Below, in pieces: positions 7,929 through 16,767 of a stretch of DNA of 64,000 bases (within the stretch, counting starts at the first letter, position 1; each line of letters starts with the position of its first letter). Under the pieces are notes generated by a model. It ran no database searches, was not told where the DNA came from, and worked only from the letters and a program-made list of their open reading frames with translations. The position numbers and the translations under genes are program-made. The stretch is from Terriglobales bacterium (GTDB lineage: Bacteria; Acidobacteriota; Terriglobia; Bryobacterales; Bryobacteraceae). The stretch covers positions 62,001 through 126,000 of the forward strand of contig JAIXQP010000033.1 of NCBI GenBank assembly GCA_027485675.1, in the 5' to 3' direction.

Positions 7929-9689
7929 ATGTGCGGCATTGCTGGAATCTTTGGAACTGGCTGGGATGCCATTGACCTGATGGCGATGGTCTTCACGCAG
8001 GAGCATCGCGGGCCCGACACTCGTGGGGTTTACATTTCGCCGGGCGGCACCGCGGGCCTCGGTCATAACCGTCTCAGTATTCTTGACCTATCGGAGTCCG
8101 GGCGCCAACCCATGCGGGACGCTTCGGGACATCGGTGGATCGTCTTCAACGGCGAGATCTACAACTACCTGGAACTCCGCCGCGAACTGGATGGATATCC
8201 GTTCCGATCGCAGTCCGACACCGAAGTGCTTCTCGCGGCCTACGACCGCTGGGGGGAAGCGTGCCTCGATCGTCTCGTAGGGATGTTCGCTTTTCTGCTT
8301 TGGGATGAAAGGGAACAGTGTCTGTTCGCCGCACGCGATCGTTTCGGCGTGAAGCCGCTCTACTATCACCAGCGGACGGATGGCACGATGCTGGCTTCCA
8401 GTGAAATGCGCGCCCTCTACGCGGGCGGTGTCCCCGAACAAGCGAATCCCCAAGCGTGGAGTTCTTATTTGACCTACGGTTTGCACGATCACACAGAGCA
8501 AACCTTTTCCTCTGGGATTCTATCCCTTCCGCCCGGCCACCGCATGACTTGGCGGGCCGGAAAGTTACTCGTGGAACGGTGGTATGACTTAGCGGAGCGG
8601 GTGGGGCCCGAGTTCGACGAGCGGAGCGTTGCGGTGGTTCAGGAAGAGTACACCGCGCTCCTGCGCGAGTCGGTGGCCTTACGCTTCCGCTCGGACGTTC
8701 CGGTGGCGATCAACATCAGCGGCGGGCTGGATTCGTCCCTGTTACTTGGCTTGGTCGACACCATGACCCAAGGAGCGGGCAGTGAAGTCTTGGCCTTCAC
8801 CTATACGACGGGTGACGCAAAATACGACGAAACGCCTTGGGTGGAGCAGATGTTGTCCCGGACGCGGCATCGTTCGGTAGAGAGTCAACTGCATCCGCGC
8901 GATGTGCCGTCCTTGGCGGTTGCCGTGCAGTCCAACGCGGACGGCCCGTTTGGCGGCCTTCCTACGCTGGCTTACGCCGGTCTGTTTCAACTCGCCCGGT
9001 CGCTCGGCGTTGTGGTGCTTCTGGATGGGCAAGGAATGGACGAGCAGTGGGCAGGTTACGACTACTATGGCCCCCTGGCTGAGCGCGGGGCCTCCGGCCT
9101 CGGGGTGAATGCTCCGCTGCAAGGGACTCGCACTCGAGCGCTACGTCCGGAATGTCTGTTGCCGGAGTTCCGGGCCTTGGCCGAGCCGCTGCTGCCGGAG
9201 GAACGGTTCCCCGATGCCATGCGTAACCGGCAGTACCTGGACACCTGCTTCACCAAACTCCCCCGCGCGCTTCGGTTCAACGATCGCGTTTCGATGCGGC
9301 ATTCGACGGAACTGCGCGAGCCGTTCCTCGATCACCGCCTCTTCGAACTGGCGCTGCGGCAGCCGGCCGACCGGAAGGTCCGCGACGGCTGTCACAAGTG
9401 GATGTTGCGACGGATCGGCGCTGCTTTGGCGCCCGCCGGGGTGGTCGAGTCTCCGAAACGCCCGGTACAAACCCCCCAACGAGAATGGCTGGCGGGACCT
9501 CTGCGGCGATGGGCCCATGAGTGCATTGAGTTGGCAGTCGAAGAGTACCGTGGCGAGTGGTTAGACTCCGCGGCCATCGCCGAAGCATGGCGAGACTTTC
9601 AACGGGGCAATAGCGACAACAGCTTCTATGTCTGGCAGTGGATCAATCTGGGCCTCGCGGTCCAAAACAGGGTGGCAAAGATAGCATGA
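7929..9689 (+). CDS. Asparagine synthase-type glutamine amidotransferase (AsnB family)
   Basis: A 586-residue protein. The start at 7929 places Cys2 (MCGIAGIFG) as the glutaminase nucleophile; an upstream in-frame start would bury it. The PP-loop SGGLDSS at 264-270 marks the ATP-dependent synthetase domain. TAAGGAG precedes the ATG by 7 bases. Homologues are common in polysaccharide and exosortase-associated loci, where they probably amidate uronic or nonulosonic acid carboxyl groups and do not make asparagine. Its stop overlaps the next start (ATGA). The amidation role here is inferred from context. Confidence 0.85.
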   Translation: MCGIAGIFGTGWDAIDLMAMVFTQEHRGPDTRGVYISPGGTAGLGHNRLSILDLSESGRQPMRDASGHRWIVFNGEIYNYLELRRELDGYPFRSQSDTEVLLAAYDRWGEACLDRLVGMFAFLLWDEREQCLFAARDRFGVKPLYYHQRTDGTMLASSEMRALYAGGVPEQANPQAWSSYLTYGLHDHTEQTFSSGILSLPPGHRMTWRAGKLLVERWYDLAERVGPEFDERSVAVVQEEYTALLRESVALRFRSDVPVAINISGGLDSSLLLGLVDTMTQGAGSEVLAFTYTTGDAKYDETPWVEQMLSRTRHRSVESQLHPRDVPSLAVAVQSNADGPFGGLPTLAYAGLFQLARSLGVVVLLDGQGMDEQWAGYDYYGPLAERGASGLGVNAPLQGTRTRALRPECLLPEFRALAEPLLPEERFPDAMRNRQYLDTCFTKLPRALRFNDRVSMRHSTELREPFLDHRLFELALRQPADRKVRDGCHKWMLRRIGAALAPAGVVESPKRPVQTPQREWLAGPLRRWAHECIELAVEEYRGEWLDSAAIAEAWRDFQRGNSDNSFYVWQWINLGLAVQNRVAKIA

Positions 9690-10960
9690 GTGAAACTGCA
9701 ATTCGAATTTGCAACCTCTCCAAGCGATACCGGATTGGTGCGCCCCAACAGCGTTATCAAACGCTTCGGGATAGCATCGCCAGCGGGGTGACCGCCTCCT
9801 GGCAGAGATTGAAGAGCCTTGGACGGTCAAGACCTGCCGCGGAGGAATCGATTCTCTGGGCGTTGCGGGACCTCGACTTTGAGGTGAAGGCCGGAGAGGT
9901 GGTCGGGGTTATCGGCAAGAACGGGGCGGGGAAGAGCACGTTGCTGAAGGTGCTATCCCGGATTACGGAACCCACAACCGGCTACGCCGAAATTCGCGGT
10001 CGCATCGGCTCACTACTCGAGGTCGGAACCGGCTTCCACAATGAGTTGACCGGCCGCGAGAACATCTTCCTCAACGGGGCTATTCTCGGCATGAAGCAGG
10101 CCGAGATTCGGCGCCAGTTTGACGCTATCGTCGCGTTCTCGGAGGTGGACCGGTTTGTGGATACTCCCGTGAAATTTTATTCGAGCGGGATGTATCTACG
10201 ACTGGCCTTCGCCGTGGCCGCTCACCTGGAACCGGAGACGCTGCTGATTGACGAGGTGCTGGCCGTTGGCGATCTGGCGTTTCAGAAAAAGTGTCTGGGG
10301 AAAATGGGCGAAGTGGCGCAGCAGGGAAGAACCATCCTTTTCGTGAGCCACAACATGGGGGCGGTGCGGTCTTTATGCAGCCGGGGGATTGTTCTCGATG
10401 GCGGACGCCTGCTGTACCATGGCGACATCGGTTCCGCTATCGAGACCTACTACAACGTAACGTCGGTATCGGGTAAGGATGCAGACGCGGGCCCACCCAA
10501 GTCGGGCTTCGGCTTTGGTCCGTTGCAACTCGCCGACCGGGAAAGCCGAACCGTGGATCAGAAAGAAGGTTTCGAGGTGACGGCTACCCTGCACCTCGCC
10601 CAGCCGGTCTGCGGTTTCACGCTGCTCTGCCAGATGGAAGACATGCATCAACGGAACGTGTTCCATCTTCGCCGGGAGAGCTCGGACTTCGGTTCGGAGA
10701 AGGAGTGGCAGGGAGTGTACGACCTTCGAATCAAGATCCCCGCACTCTGGCTGGAGCCGGGGATGTATGGCGTCTATTTCAAGGTTCTGCTGCGAGGCAA
10801 TCTGGCCAGTTCCCGCTACGTGTCCGACGTGCTTCACCTCGATTTCGCCGGGGAAAGCAGCGGATGGGGCGCGGTGCTGACTCCAGCGACCGAGTGGTCG
10901 ATGCTTCGACAAACTGTCGGATCTACCGAGTCCGCAGGTGTGCCCGCCGCAATTCGTTAA
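9686..10960 (+). CDS. Wzt-like ABC transporter ATP-binding protein
   Basis: A 424-residue protein. Walker A is GKNGAGKST at 77-85, the ABC signature is YSSGMYLRLAFAVA, and Walker B is TLLIDEVLAVGD. An extension of about 150 residues after the ATPase core resembles the carbohydrate-binding Wzt C-terminal domain of polysaccharide exporters. Its ATG overlaps the asnB-type stop. The matching two-component permease (Wzm) is not in the window and may lie upstream. It probably powers export of the lipid-linked glycan across the inner membrane. Confidence 0.88.
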   Translation: MSETAIRICNLSKRYRIGAPQQRYQTLRDSIASGVTASWQRLKSLGRSRPAAEESILWALRDLDFEVKAGEVVGVIGKNGAGKSTLLKVLSRITEPTTGYAEIRGRIGSLLEVGTGFHNELTGRENIFLNGAILGMKQAEIRRQFDAIVAFSEVDRFVDTPVKFYSSGMYLRLAFAVAAHLEPETLLIDEVLAVGDLAFQKKCLGKMGEVAQQGRTILFVSHNMGAVRSLCSRGIVLDGGRLLYHGDIGSAIETYYNVTSVSGKDADAGPPKSGFGFGPLQLADRESRTVDQKEGFEVTATLHLAQPVCGFTLLCQMEDMHQRNVFHLRRESSDFGSEKEWQGVYDLRIKIPALWLEPGMYGVYFKVLLRGNLASSRYVSDVLHLDFAGESSGWGAVLTPATEWSMLRQTVGSTESAGVPAAIR

Positions 10961-10980
10961 GGAGACTTCGCCAAGGAAAT

Positions 10981-12462
10981 ATGCCGAGTTCACTTGCTCA
11001 TTCCTCTCCGCTCGATTCGTCGGATCGAGCGCTTCCGAGTTCCGCTGCCGCCCGGTTACGCATCGAAGCGATCCTGCCGCGGGGGGAAGCGATTCGCAAT
11101 TTCGTCTATACCGGGGCCCTCGACCGAATCCGCTCCCAGATGGATGTGGATGTCATCAGCGTACTTCCGGACGAAGCCATCAACAAACTCATGGAAAACC
11201 GATACGACTCCGTGATGGAGTTGACGGAGATCCCGGAACGCTGGCTGGTGCGTGCCATTCGAGGCGTGGTGGAGATGGCGCATGGCCGGTGGCTGTGGTC
11301 AGAAGCAGCCCAAGATCGCTGGCGGCTCCGCGACCATGAAGCGACCTCCCTGTCGCTCAAGGCCAAGCGAATTCTGTCGAAAGCGATCTGCCTCCCGTTT
11401 GCCAACCGGGTCGGCTTGGATGTTCTTTGCGCAGCGGAACGACTGAGCAGCCGGGTGCTTCGCACTTCTGATTACTACCTGGATCTGTTTCGGAAACGGC
11501 GGCCCGATCTTGTTTTCAATGGATCCCACGTGCACTGCCGCGTCGCCATTCAGGCCGTTCAAGCGGCCCAGTGGCTGCGAATCCCGACGGCCACCTTCGT
11601 CTTCTCGTGGGACAACCTCACGTCCCAGGGACGCATCATGCTGCCGTACGATTTCTTCCTCGTCTGGAGCGACGACATGCGGGCTCAATTGATGGATCTA
11701 TACCCGCGAATCCCTGCGGACCACATCTTCGTCACCGGTACCCCCCAGTTCGATTTTCACTTCGATCCCCAATACCACTGGACACGCGAAGAGTATTGCC
11801 GGCGCCTCGGGCTGGATCCCGCGCGACCCTTCTTCGTCTACACGACCGGCATGCCCAATTACATGCCGGAGGAGATGCGTGTAGTGGAAGGCATAGCCGA
11901 CCTTCTCGCCGGCATGACGGATCTTGGCTCTCCTCAACTCCTTGTGCGGGTCTACCCGAAGGACCGGACCACGCGGTTTGACGAATTGCGCCACCGCCGC
12001 CGCGACATCATTTTCTCGCCGGTCAATTGGGAGCAAGTCTGGCTTACCCCCAAACCGGACGATGTCGAAATGTATACCAATACGCTCCGCCATTGCGCGG
12101 CCGGAATCAACATTTCGTCGACGGTCTCGCTGGAGCTGTGCATGTTCGATAAGCCCGTCCTCAACGTCGGATACAACCCGCCGGGCGCCGATATATCGCC
12201 GGTTTCGTTCGCCTCTTATTACAAGTTCGACCATTACCGCGAAGTAGTCGAAAGTGGCGCCGTAACCGTTGTCCCATCGCAAGACGAAATGGGCGTCTGC
12301 CTCCGTCGCGCGCTGCAGCAACCCGAATACAAGCGGCAGGAACGCCGAACGCTCATCGAAAAAATGTTCGGAAATTTGCTGGATGGCAAGAGTGGCGTCC
12401 GTGTCGCAGAGGCGCTGGTCAACGCCGCACGGCTATCGCAAGGCAGCACGCGGCCCAAATGA
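10981..12462 (+). CDS. Predicted GT-B glycosyltransferase (capsule-type), unassigned family
   Basis: A 493-residue soluble protein; ATG 10981 follows an AAGGAA site. The middle part (FNGSHVHCR, FVFSWDNLTSQGR, FVTGTPQFDFHF) looks like the two-Rossmann architecture of capsule or teichoic-acid-type transferases. The C-terminal part (NISSTVSLELCMFDKPVLNV) fits the nucleotide-diphosphate binding region of such enzymes. It ends in an ATGA overlap with a methyltransferase gene. I cannot assign donor or acceptor. A non-catalytic glycan-assembly role cannot be excluded. Confidence 0.55.
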   Translation: MPSSLAHSSPLDSSDRALPSSAAARLRIEAILPRGEAIRNFVYTGALDRIRSQMDVDVISVLPDEAINKLMENRYDSVMELTEIPERWLVRAIRGVVEMAHGRWLWSEAAQDRWRLRDHEATSLSLKAKRILSKAICLPFANRVGLDVLCAAERLSSRVLRTSDYYLDLFRKRRPDLVFNGSHVHCRVAIQAVQAAQWLRIPTATFVFSWDNLTSQGRIMLPYDFFLVWSDDMRAQLMDLYPRIPADHIFVTGTPQFDFHFDPQYHWTREEYCRRLGLDPARPFFVYTTGMPNYMPEEMRVVEGIADLLAGMTDLGSPQLLVRVYPKDRTTRFDELRHRRRDIIFSPVNWEQVWLTPKPDDVEMYTNTLRHCAAGINISSTVSLELCMFDKPVLNVGYNPPGADISPVSFASYYKFDHYREVVESGAVTVVPSQDEMGVCLRRALQQPEYKRQERRTLIEKMFGNLLDGKSGVRVAEALVNAARLSQGSTRPK

Positions 12463-13283
12463 CGACGAAAACGAAAATCAAAGACGGCTTGACGAACCTT
12501 TTCACCTGGCTGGGCCTTCATCCCAATGGATGGAGCGTCGGCAACGCATTCAAGGTGCATGAGTTCAAAGAACTGGTAGACCGGGCGAGGTTGCAGCCTG
12601 GCGCTGTTGTCCTCGACTTGGGCTGCGGACAAGGCTTGCAGACCCAACTCTTGGCGCGTCGTTGCGCCAATGTGGTCGGGGTGGATGTAAGTTCTTCCGC
12701 TATTGAAAAAGCGAAATGGCGCCAGCGATTCAGCCCCGTTCGTTCGCGCTTGCACTACTACTGTTCGCCACTGGAGGCAGCCGGCCTTCCCGCGAACCAC
12801 TTTGATCATGTCTTCAGCTTCTGTGTGCTCGAACACATTCCCAATCTCGATGTCGTCCTCGCGGAGTTGGCCCGCATCGTGAAGCCCGGCGGTACGATGC
12901 ACTTCACCGTGGACTCCCTCGGAACCATCCACGACCCGGCGTTGATCGAGCGGCACCGGAAGGACCACAGCGTGATCGAGTACTTCACCGCGGATTCGAT
13001 CCGCCAGCGGCTGTCCAGCGCTGGATTCGACGTGACGGAGTGCTACCCGATTTTCACCAGTGCCCGCGCGAGCGAGGAGTTTGCCAAGCGCATCGTCTCC
13101 GGAGGAAGTGTGAGCCTGCCGGAGAAGATTCGGCTCTACCGGGAGTTGCGCCGGGAGGATCGACGGAATCCCTCGCCCGAAGGCATCATGGTGCTGGTAC
13201 GGGCAAGAAAGCCGTTGCGGAATGTGCAGGTTGGTGAACTGCCGGCTCAGCAGGAATCCGGTCGCGAGTCGGCCGCGGCATAG
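12459..13283 (+). CDS. Class I SAM-dependent methyltransferase
   Basis: A 274-residue protein with SAM-binding motif I VVLDLGCGQGLQ near residue 49 and the post-motif VVGVDVSSSAIEKA. The CVLEHIPNLD segment is typical of the UbiE/COQ5-like Methyltransf_11 group. The start overlaps the preceding stop by 4 bases and its stop is 1 base before the next ATG. It probably methylates a sugar hydroxyl or the glycan end; chain-terminating methylation is known in some ABC-exported O-antigens, but nothing here shows which. Confidence 0.85.
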   Translation: MTTKTKIKDGLTNLFTWLGLHPNGWSVGNAFKVHEFKELVDRARLQPGAVVLDLGCGQGLQTQLLARRCANVVGVDVSSSAIEKAKWRQRFSPVRSRLHYYCSPLEAAGLPANHFDHVFSFCVLEHIPNLDVVLAELARIVKPGGTMHFTVDSLGTIHDPALIERHRKDHSVIEYFTADSIRQRLSSAGFDVTECYPIFTSARASEEFAKRIVSGGSVSLPEKIRLYRELRREDRRNPSPEGIMVLVRARKPLRNVQVGELPAQQESGRESAAA

Positions 13284-13284
13284 T

Positions 13285-14532
13285 ATGCGACGGATCTTGG
13301 TGGTTTCTCACGTCTTGCCCTTCCCAGCGTCCGCTGGCCAGCGCCAGCGCGTTGGACTCACGCTGCAGGCTCTCCGTCAGGACTTTCACGTCACCTTTGC
13401 GACCATCGTGCCGTCCGCCGAGGTGGAGCACACCTGGGCGGCTCTGGCCGGCTGGTGCGATGAGGCGATCGTTGCGCCCGCTGTTGTGCCTGCCGGCCGA
13501 TTCGACGCCTTGCGGCGGAAGGTAGCGATGGTTGCCTTCTGCGCCCGCACTGGACTGCGCCCCTCCAACTATGTGCTGTCGCAAGTGGAGTTCTCGGCTT
13601 CCCGCTTGCGTGCGCTCATCGGCGAGCGTGAGTTCGACTGCGTGCTGTTGGAGTATTGGCACGCAACGGCTTCCATGACCGTGTTCCGCGATCGCGATAT
13701 CCCCGTGGTACTGGATACGCACAATGTTCTGTGGCAGGCCTACCGCGCTGACCTGGATCGCAAAAAGTGGATACCGGCTTGGTGGAAGAAGCGGGTCGTG
13801 GAACTCTACAAGTCCGCGGAAGAAGAGGCCTGGCGGCAGTTCGACGGGCTGATCGGAATCAACCGGCAAGAGCATCACTATATGCAGGCGGTTGCTCCGA
13901 GTGTCCGGCACTTTTACGCGCCGATGGGCGTGGATGTCGAGCACCGGTGGCGCTACCGGTGGCGTCCCGAGGGCGTGCGCCTATGTTGTTATGGCGGCTT
14001 CGGCAGCGCCCACAACGCCGCGAGTGCCTTGCGATGCGCGCAAACGATTATGCCGCTCATCTGGTGCGAGTTTCCCTTCGCCGAACTGTGGATCGTCGGT
14101 AGTAATCCGCCCCCTGTGTTGCAGGCGCTGCAGGTGGATTCGAGAGTTCATGTCACAGGGTTCGTTGACGAAGTGCAGCCCCTGCTGGGCACGATGCGGC
14201 TGATGCTTTGCCCATGGAAGGGCACCTACGGCTTTCGAAGCCGCTTGGTGGAACTCATGGCCGTGGGTGTGCCCATCGTTGCGAATCCGGATGCCGTCGA
14301 CGGAATGGAAATGGAGCACGAGCAGGGCGTTCTCCTGGCGGACACCGACCAGGGGTTGGCTGAGCACGCCCTTCATCTGTTGTCCGACGGCGAGTTTGCC
14401 GCTGAGCAGAGCCGGCGCGCACGCGCACTGGTCTCCGCCTGCTACGGGTTCCCGTCGACCTATGGCAAATTGAGCCGCGAACTGCGGGAGTGGGCGGAGA
14501 TTCATGCGAGCCGAACATGCAACTTCTCGTAA
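13285..14532 (+). CDS. Glycosyltransferase, GT4-like
   Basis: A 415-residue GT-B protein. The N-terminus ILVVSHVLPFPASAGQRQRV is an acceptor-domain beginning with a glycine-rich loop. The C-terminal GFRSRLVELMAVGVPIVAN carries the ExxxxxxE-like retaining GT4 signature. It is somewhat reminiscent of sugar transferases of exosortase-linked exopolysaccharide loci, but I would not assign that subfamily from sight. It overlaps the next gene by 16 bases. Confidence 0.8.
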   Translation: MRRILVVSHVLPFPASAGQRQRVGLTLQALRQDFHVTFATIVPSAEVEHTWAALAGWCDEAIVAPAVVPAGRFDALRRKVAMVAFCARTGLRPSNYVLSQVEFSASRLRALIGEREFDCVLLEYWHATASMTVFRDRDIPVVLDTHNVLWQAYRADLDRKKWIPAWWKKRVVELYKSAEEEAWRQFDGLIGINRQEHHYMQAVAPSVRHFYAPMGVDVEHRWRYRWRPEGVRLCCYGGFGSAHNAASALRCAQTIMPLIWCEFPFAELWIVGSNPPPVLQALQVDSRVHVTGFVDEVQPLLGTMRLMLCPWKGTYGFRSRLVELMAVGVPIVANPDAVDGMEMEHEQGVLLADTDQGLAEHALHLLSDGEFAAEQSRRARALVSACYGFPSTYGKLSRELREWAEIHASRTCNFS

Positions 14533-15680
14533 TCTCCCACAAACTCTGCTGGCATTCCGCGGATTCGCCCACCGGCTTCGCCACGGACGGTGGATTTCCC
14601 GCCCAAATTGAGGCCGTGTCGCATCTCTTCACCAGCACCCGCGTTGCAGTTCCCGTAGGCATTCATCCGCCGGGAAAGGGCGAGAGCCCCATTCGTGGCC
14701 TAGCTCTCTCCGTGGTTCCGCTCACGGAGCCCGCCGGTCTGGCTTGGCGTCGCAAATTGGAGATGCCGGGATGGTTGGCCCGGAACATCGGGACACTCTG
14801 GCGGGAGGCCCGGTCGGCTGACGCGATCTATGCCTTGATTCCCGGCGACATTGGCTTACTTGGCCTGATGATGGGCCTTTTATTGCGGAAGCCCCTGTTT
14901 GCCCGATATTGCGGCAACTGGCACGAGATGAAGTCGCCCTACCAAACCTTTACGCGATGGCTCATGGAGCGGACCGCCGGCGGGCGGAACGTGATGCTGG
15001 CTACCGGAGGAGACGCGGCCCCGCCTTCGCCGCGTTACCCGAACGTTCGATGGATCTTCTCGACGTCGTTGCGGCGATCCGATTTGCAACGTTGCGCAGC
15101 CGCGCAATCACGGACCAACGCTCCCCTGCGGCTGATCAACTCCTGCCGTCAGGAGCCCTACAAACGGACGGAGCTTGTGATTCAGTCCATGCCCTTGCTC
15201 TTGCAGCGATTTCCGGATGTGACGCTCGATATCGTCGGTGATGGGTCGTCCATTCCAGCGCTGCGCCGGACGGCAAAGGATCTCGGCCTGTCAGGCCGTG
15301 TCCGCTTCCACGGCCATGTTCCTCAGAGCGCCGTGATCCCGTTGCTGCAAAACTCCTCCGTGTTTTGTTACCCCACCGCTACCGAAGGTTTTCCGAAGGC
15401 CGTTCTTGAGGCCTTGGCTTGCGGGTTGCCCGTCGTAACGACGCCGGTTTCCGTGCTTCCCCGCCTGGTTCCGGACGGGGTCGCTGGGGTGTTGCTGCCG
15501 GATCCTTCGCCCGCCAATATCGCCAGCGCAATTGAGAGATGCGCCGCCGACCCCGAGGTCTATGGGTTGATGTCGAGCGCCGCCAGCCGGCAGGCGCTGC
15601 GGTACTCGCTGGAGGCGTGGAACGCCGAAGTGGGCCAACTGCTCGCCGCGGCTTGGGGAGGGCAATCCGTTGTCCATTGA
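14517..15680 (+). CDS. Glycosyltransferase, GT4 family
   Basis: A 387-residue GT-B transferase. The acceptor-side N-terminus is LLVISHKLCWHSADSPTGF. The donor-binding region has EGFPKAVLEALACGLPVV with the EX7E signature of retaining GT4 enzymes. ATG 14517 lies inside the end of the previous gene. The next gene starts before its stop, so the run of three transferases is translationally coupled. Sugar specificity cannot be predicted. Confidence 0.85.
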   Translation: MQLLVISHKLCWHSADSPTGFATDGGFPAQIEAVSHLFTSTRVAVPVGIHPPGKGESPIRGLALSVVPLTEPAGLAWRRKLEMPGWLARNIGTLWREARSADAIYALIPGDIGLLGLMMGLLLRKPLFARYCGNWHEMKSPYQTFTRWLMERTAGGRNVMLATGGDAAPPSPRYPNVRWIFSTSLRRSDLQRCAAAQSRTNAPLRLINSCRQEPYKRTELVIQSMPLLLQRFPDVTLDIVGDGSSIPALRRTAKDLGLSGRVRFHGHVPQSAVIPLLQNSSVFCYPTATEGFPKAVLEALACGLPVVTTPVSVLPRLVPDGVAGVLLPDPSPANIASAIERCAADPEVYGLMSSAASRQALRYSLEAWNAEVGQLLAAAWGGQSVVH

Positions 15681-16767
15681 TCTCGACCGCCTGCGCATCA
15701 CCTTTCTGGCCGGGTCGCTAGGCCAGGGCGGAGCCGAACGGCAACTCATCCACATGCTGCGGATGTTGCAAAGCCGAGGCGCGGTGCCGTCCGTACTGTC
15801 CCTGACGAAGAATGAATTCTGGGAGGGCCCGATCCTGGCGATGGGCATCCCGGTGACTTGGGTAGGGCAGTCGTCCGCACAACCCATTCGCCTCGAAAGA
15901 ATCGTGGTTGAGCTCTGGCGGAACAAGCCACAAGTTTTGCAGAGCTGCCACTGTTTCACGAACGCCTATGTTGCCGCGGCGGCCCGGATAACAGGGATTC
16001 GCGAAGTGGGCGCCATTCGATCCGACACCCAACAGACGGTCTCGGGCCGGTTCTCCATGATCCGGCGTTGGAGCCTCCATCACCTGCGGTCCATTGCCGT
16101 CAATTCGCGTGCATCGCTCGAAAGCGCGATCGAACTCGGCGTCCGTCCCAACCGTCTGTTTCATCTGCCGAATGTGGTCGACACCAGCCAGTTCTATCCC
16201 GCCGGCGATCCGCCGTCCCGGGAGGGACCAGTCCGTCTGTTGGCCGTCGGCCGGCTCAGCGCCGAAAAGCGGTTCGACCGGCTGCTGCGGATCCTGGCGA
16301 ATCTCCCGGTTGAGCTACGGCCAATAGTGCGAGCCAGCATCGCTGGCGATGGACCGCTCCGGCCGAGTTTGGAACGCCAGGCCCGAGAACTCGGTCTCGA
16401 CCAGACGGTGTGCTTCTTGGGGCCCCAGGCGGATATGGCGCCGATCTATCGCGACCATGATCTGCTTGCCTTGACCTCGGATTCCGAGGGCAGCCCCAAC
16501 GTCATTCTGGAAGCGATGGCAAGCGGCCTCCCTGTGCTCGGCACGCGCACCGGCGGGGTGACGGAGTTGGTGGATAACGGAGTCACCGGACTGGTGGCGC
16601 GTCCGAGTGATGAAGTCGCCCTCGCTGTCGCGCTGGAGACTTTGCTGCGAAATCGGGACCTGCGCCGCCGCATGGGGGCTCAGGCGCGCGACCGGGCCTT
16701 GCTGAATCACTCCCCGGCGAGTCTGCCCCGTTCGCTTGGAAACCTCTATGAGATGGCCTTGACATGA
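15670..16767 (+). CDS. Glycosyltransferase, GT4 family
   Basis: A 365-residue GT-B transferase. The loop LAGSLGQGGAERQLIHML is the typical GT4 N-terminal motif, and EGSPNVILEAMASGLPVLGT is the EX7E donor-binding motif. The chosen TTG start at 15670 precedes the conserved N-terminus by nine residues and overlaps the previous gene by 11 bases. The stop overlaps the next ATG by 4 bases. It likely adds one sugar of the repeat unit on the cytoplasmic side. Confidence 0.85.
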   Translation: MSIDLDRLRITFLAGSLGQGGAERQLIHMLRMLQSRGAVPSVLSLTKNEFWEGPILAMGIPVTWVGQSSAQPIRLERIVVELWRNKPQVLQSCHCFTNAYVAAAARITGIREVGAIRSDTQQTVSGRFSMIRRWSLHHLRSIAVNSRASLESAIELGVRPNRLFHLPNVVDTSQFYPAGDPPSREGPVRLLAVGRLSAEKRFDRLLRILANLPVELRPIVRASIAGDGPLRPSLERQARELGLDQTVCFLGPQADMAPIYRDHDLLALTSDSEGSPNVILEAMASGLPVLGTRTGGVTELVDNGVTGLVARPSDEVALAVALETLLRNRDLRRRMGAQARDRALLNHSPASLPRSLGNLYEMALT

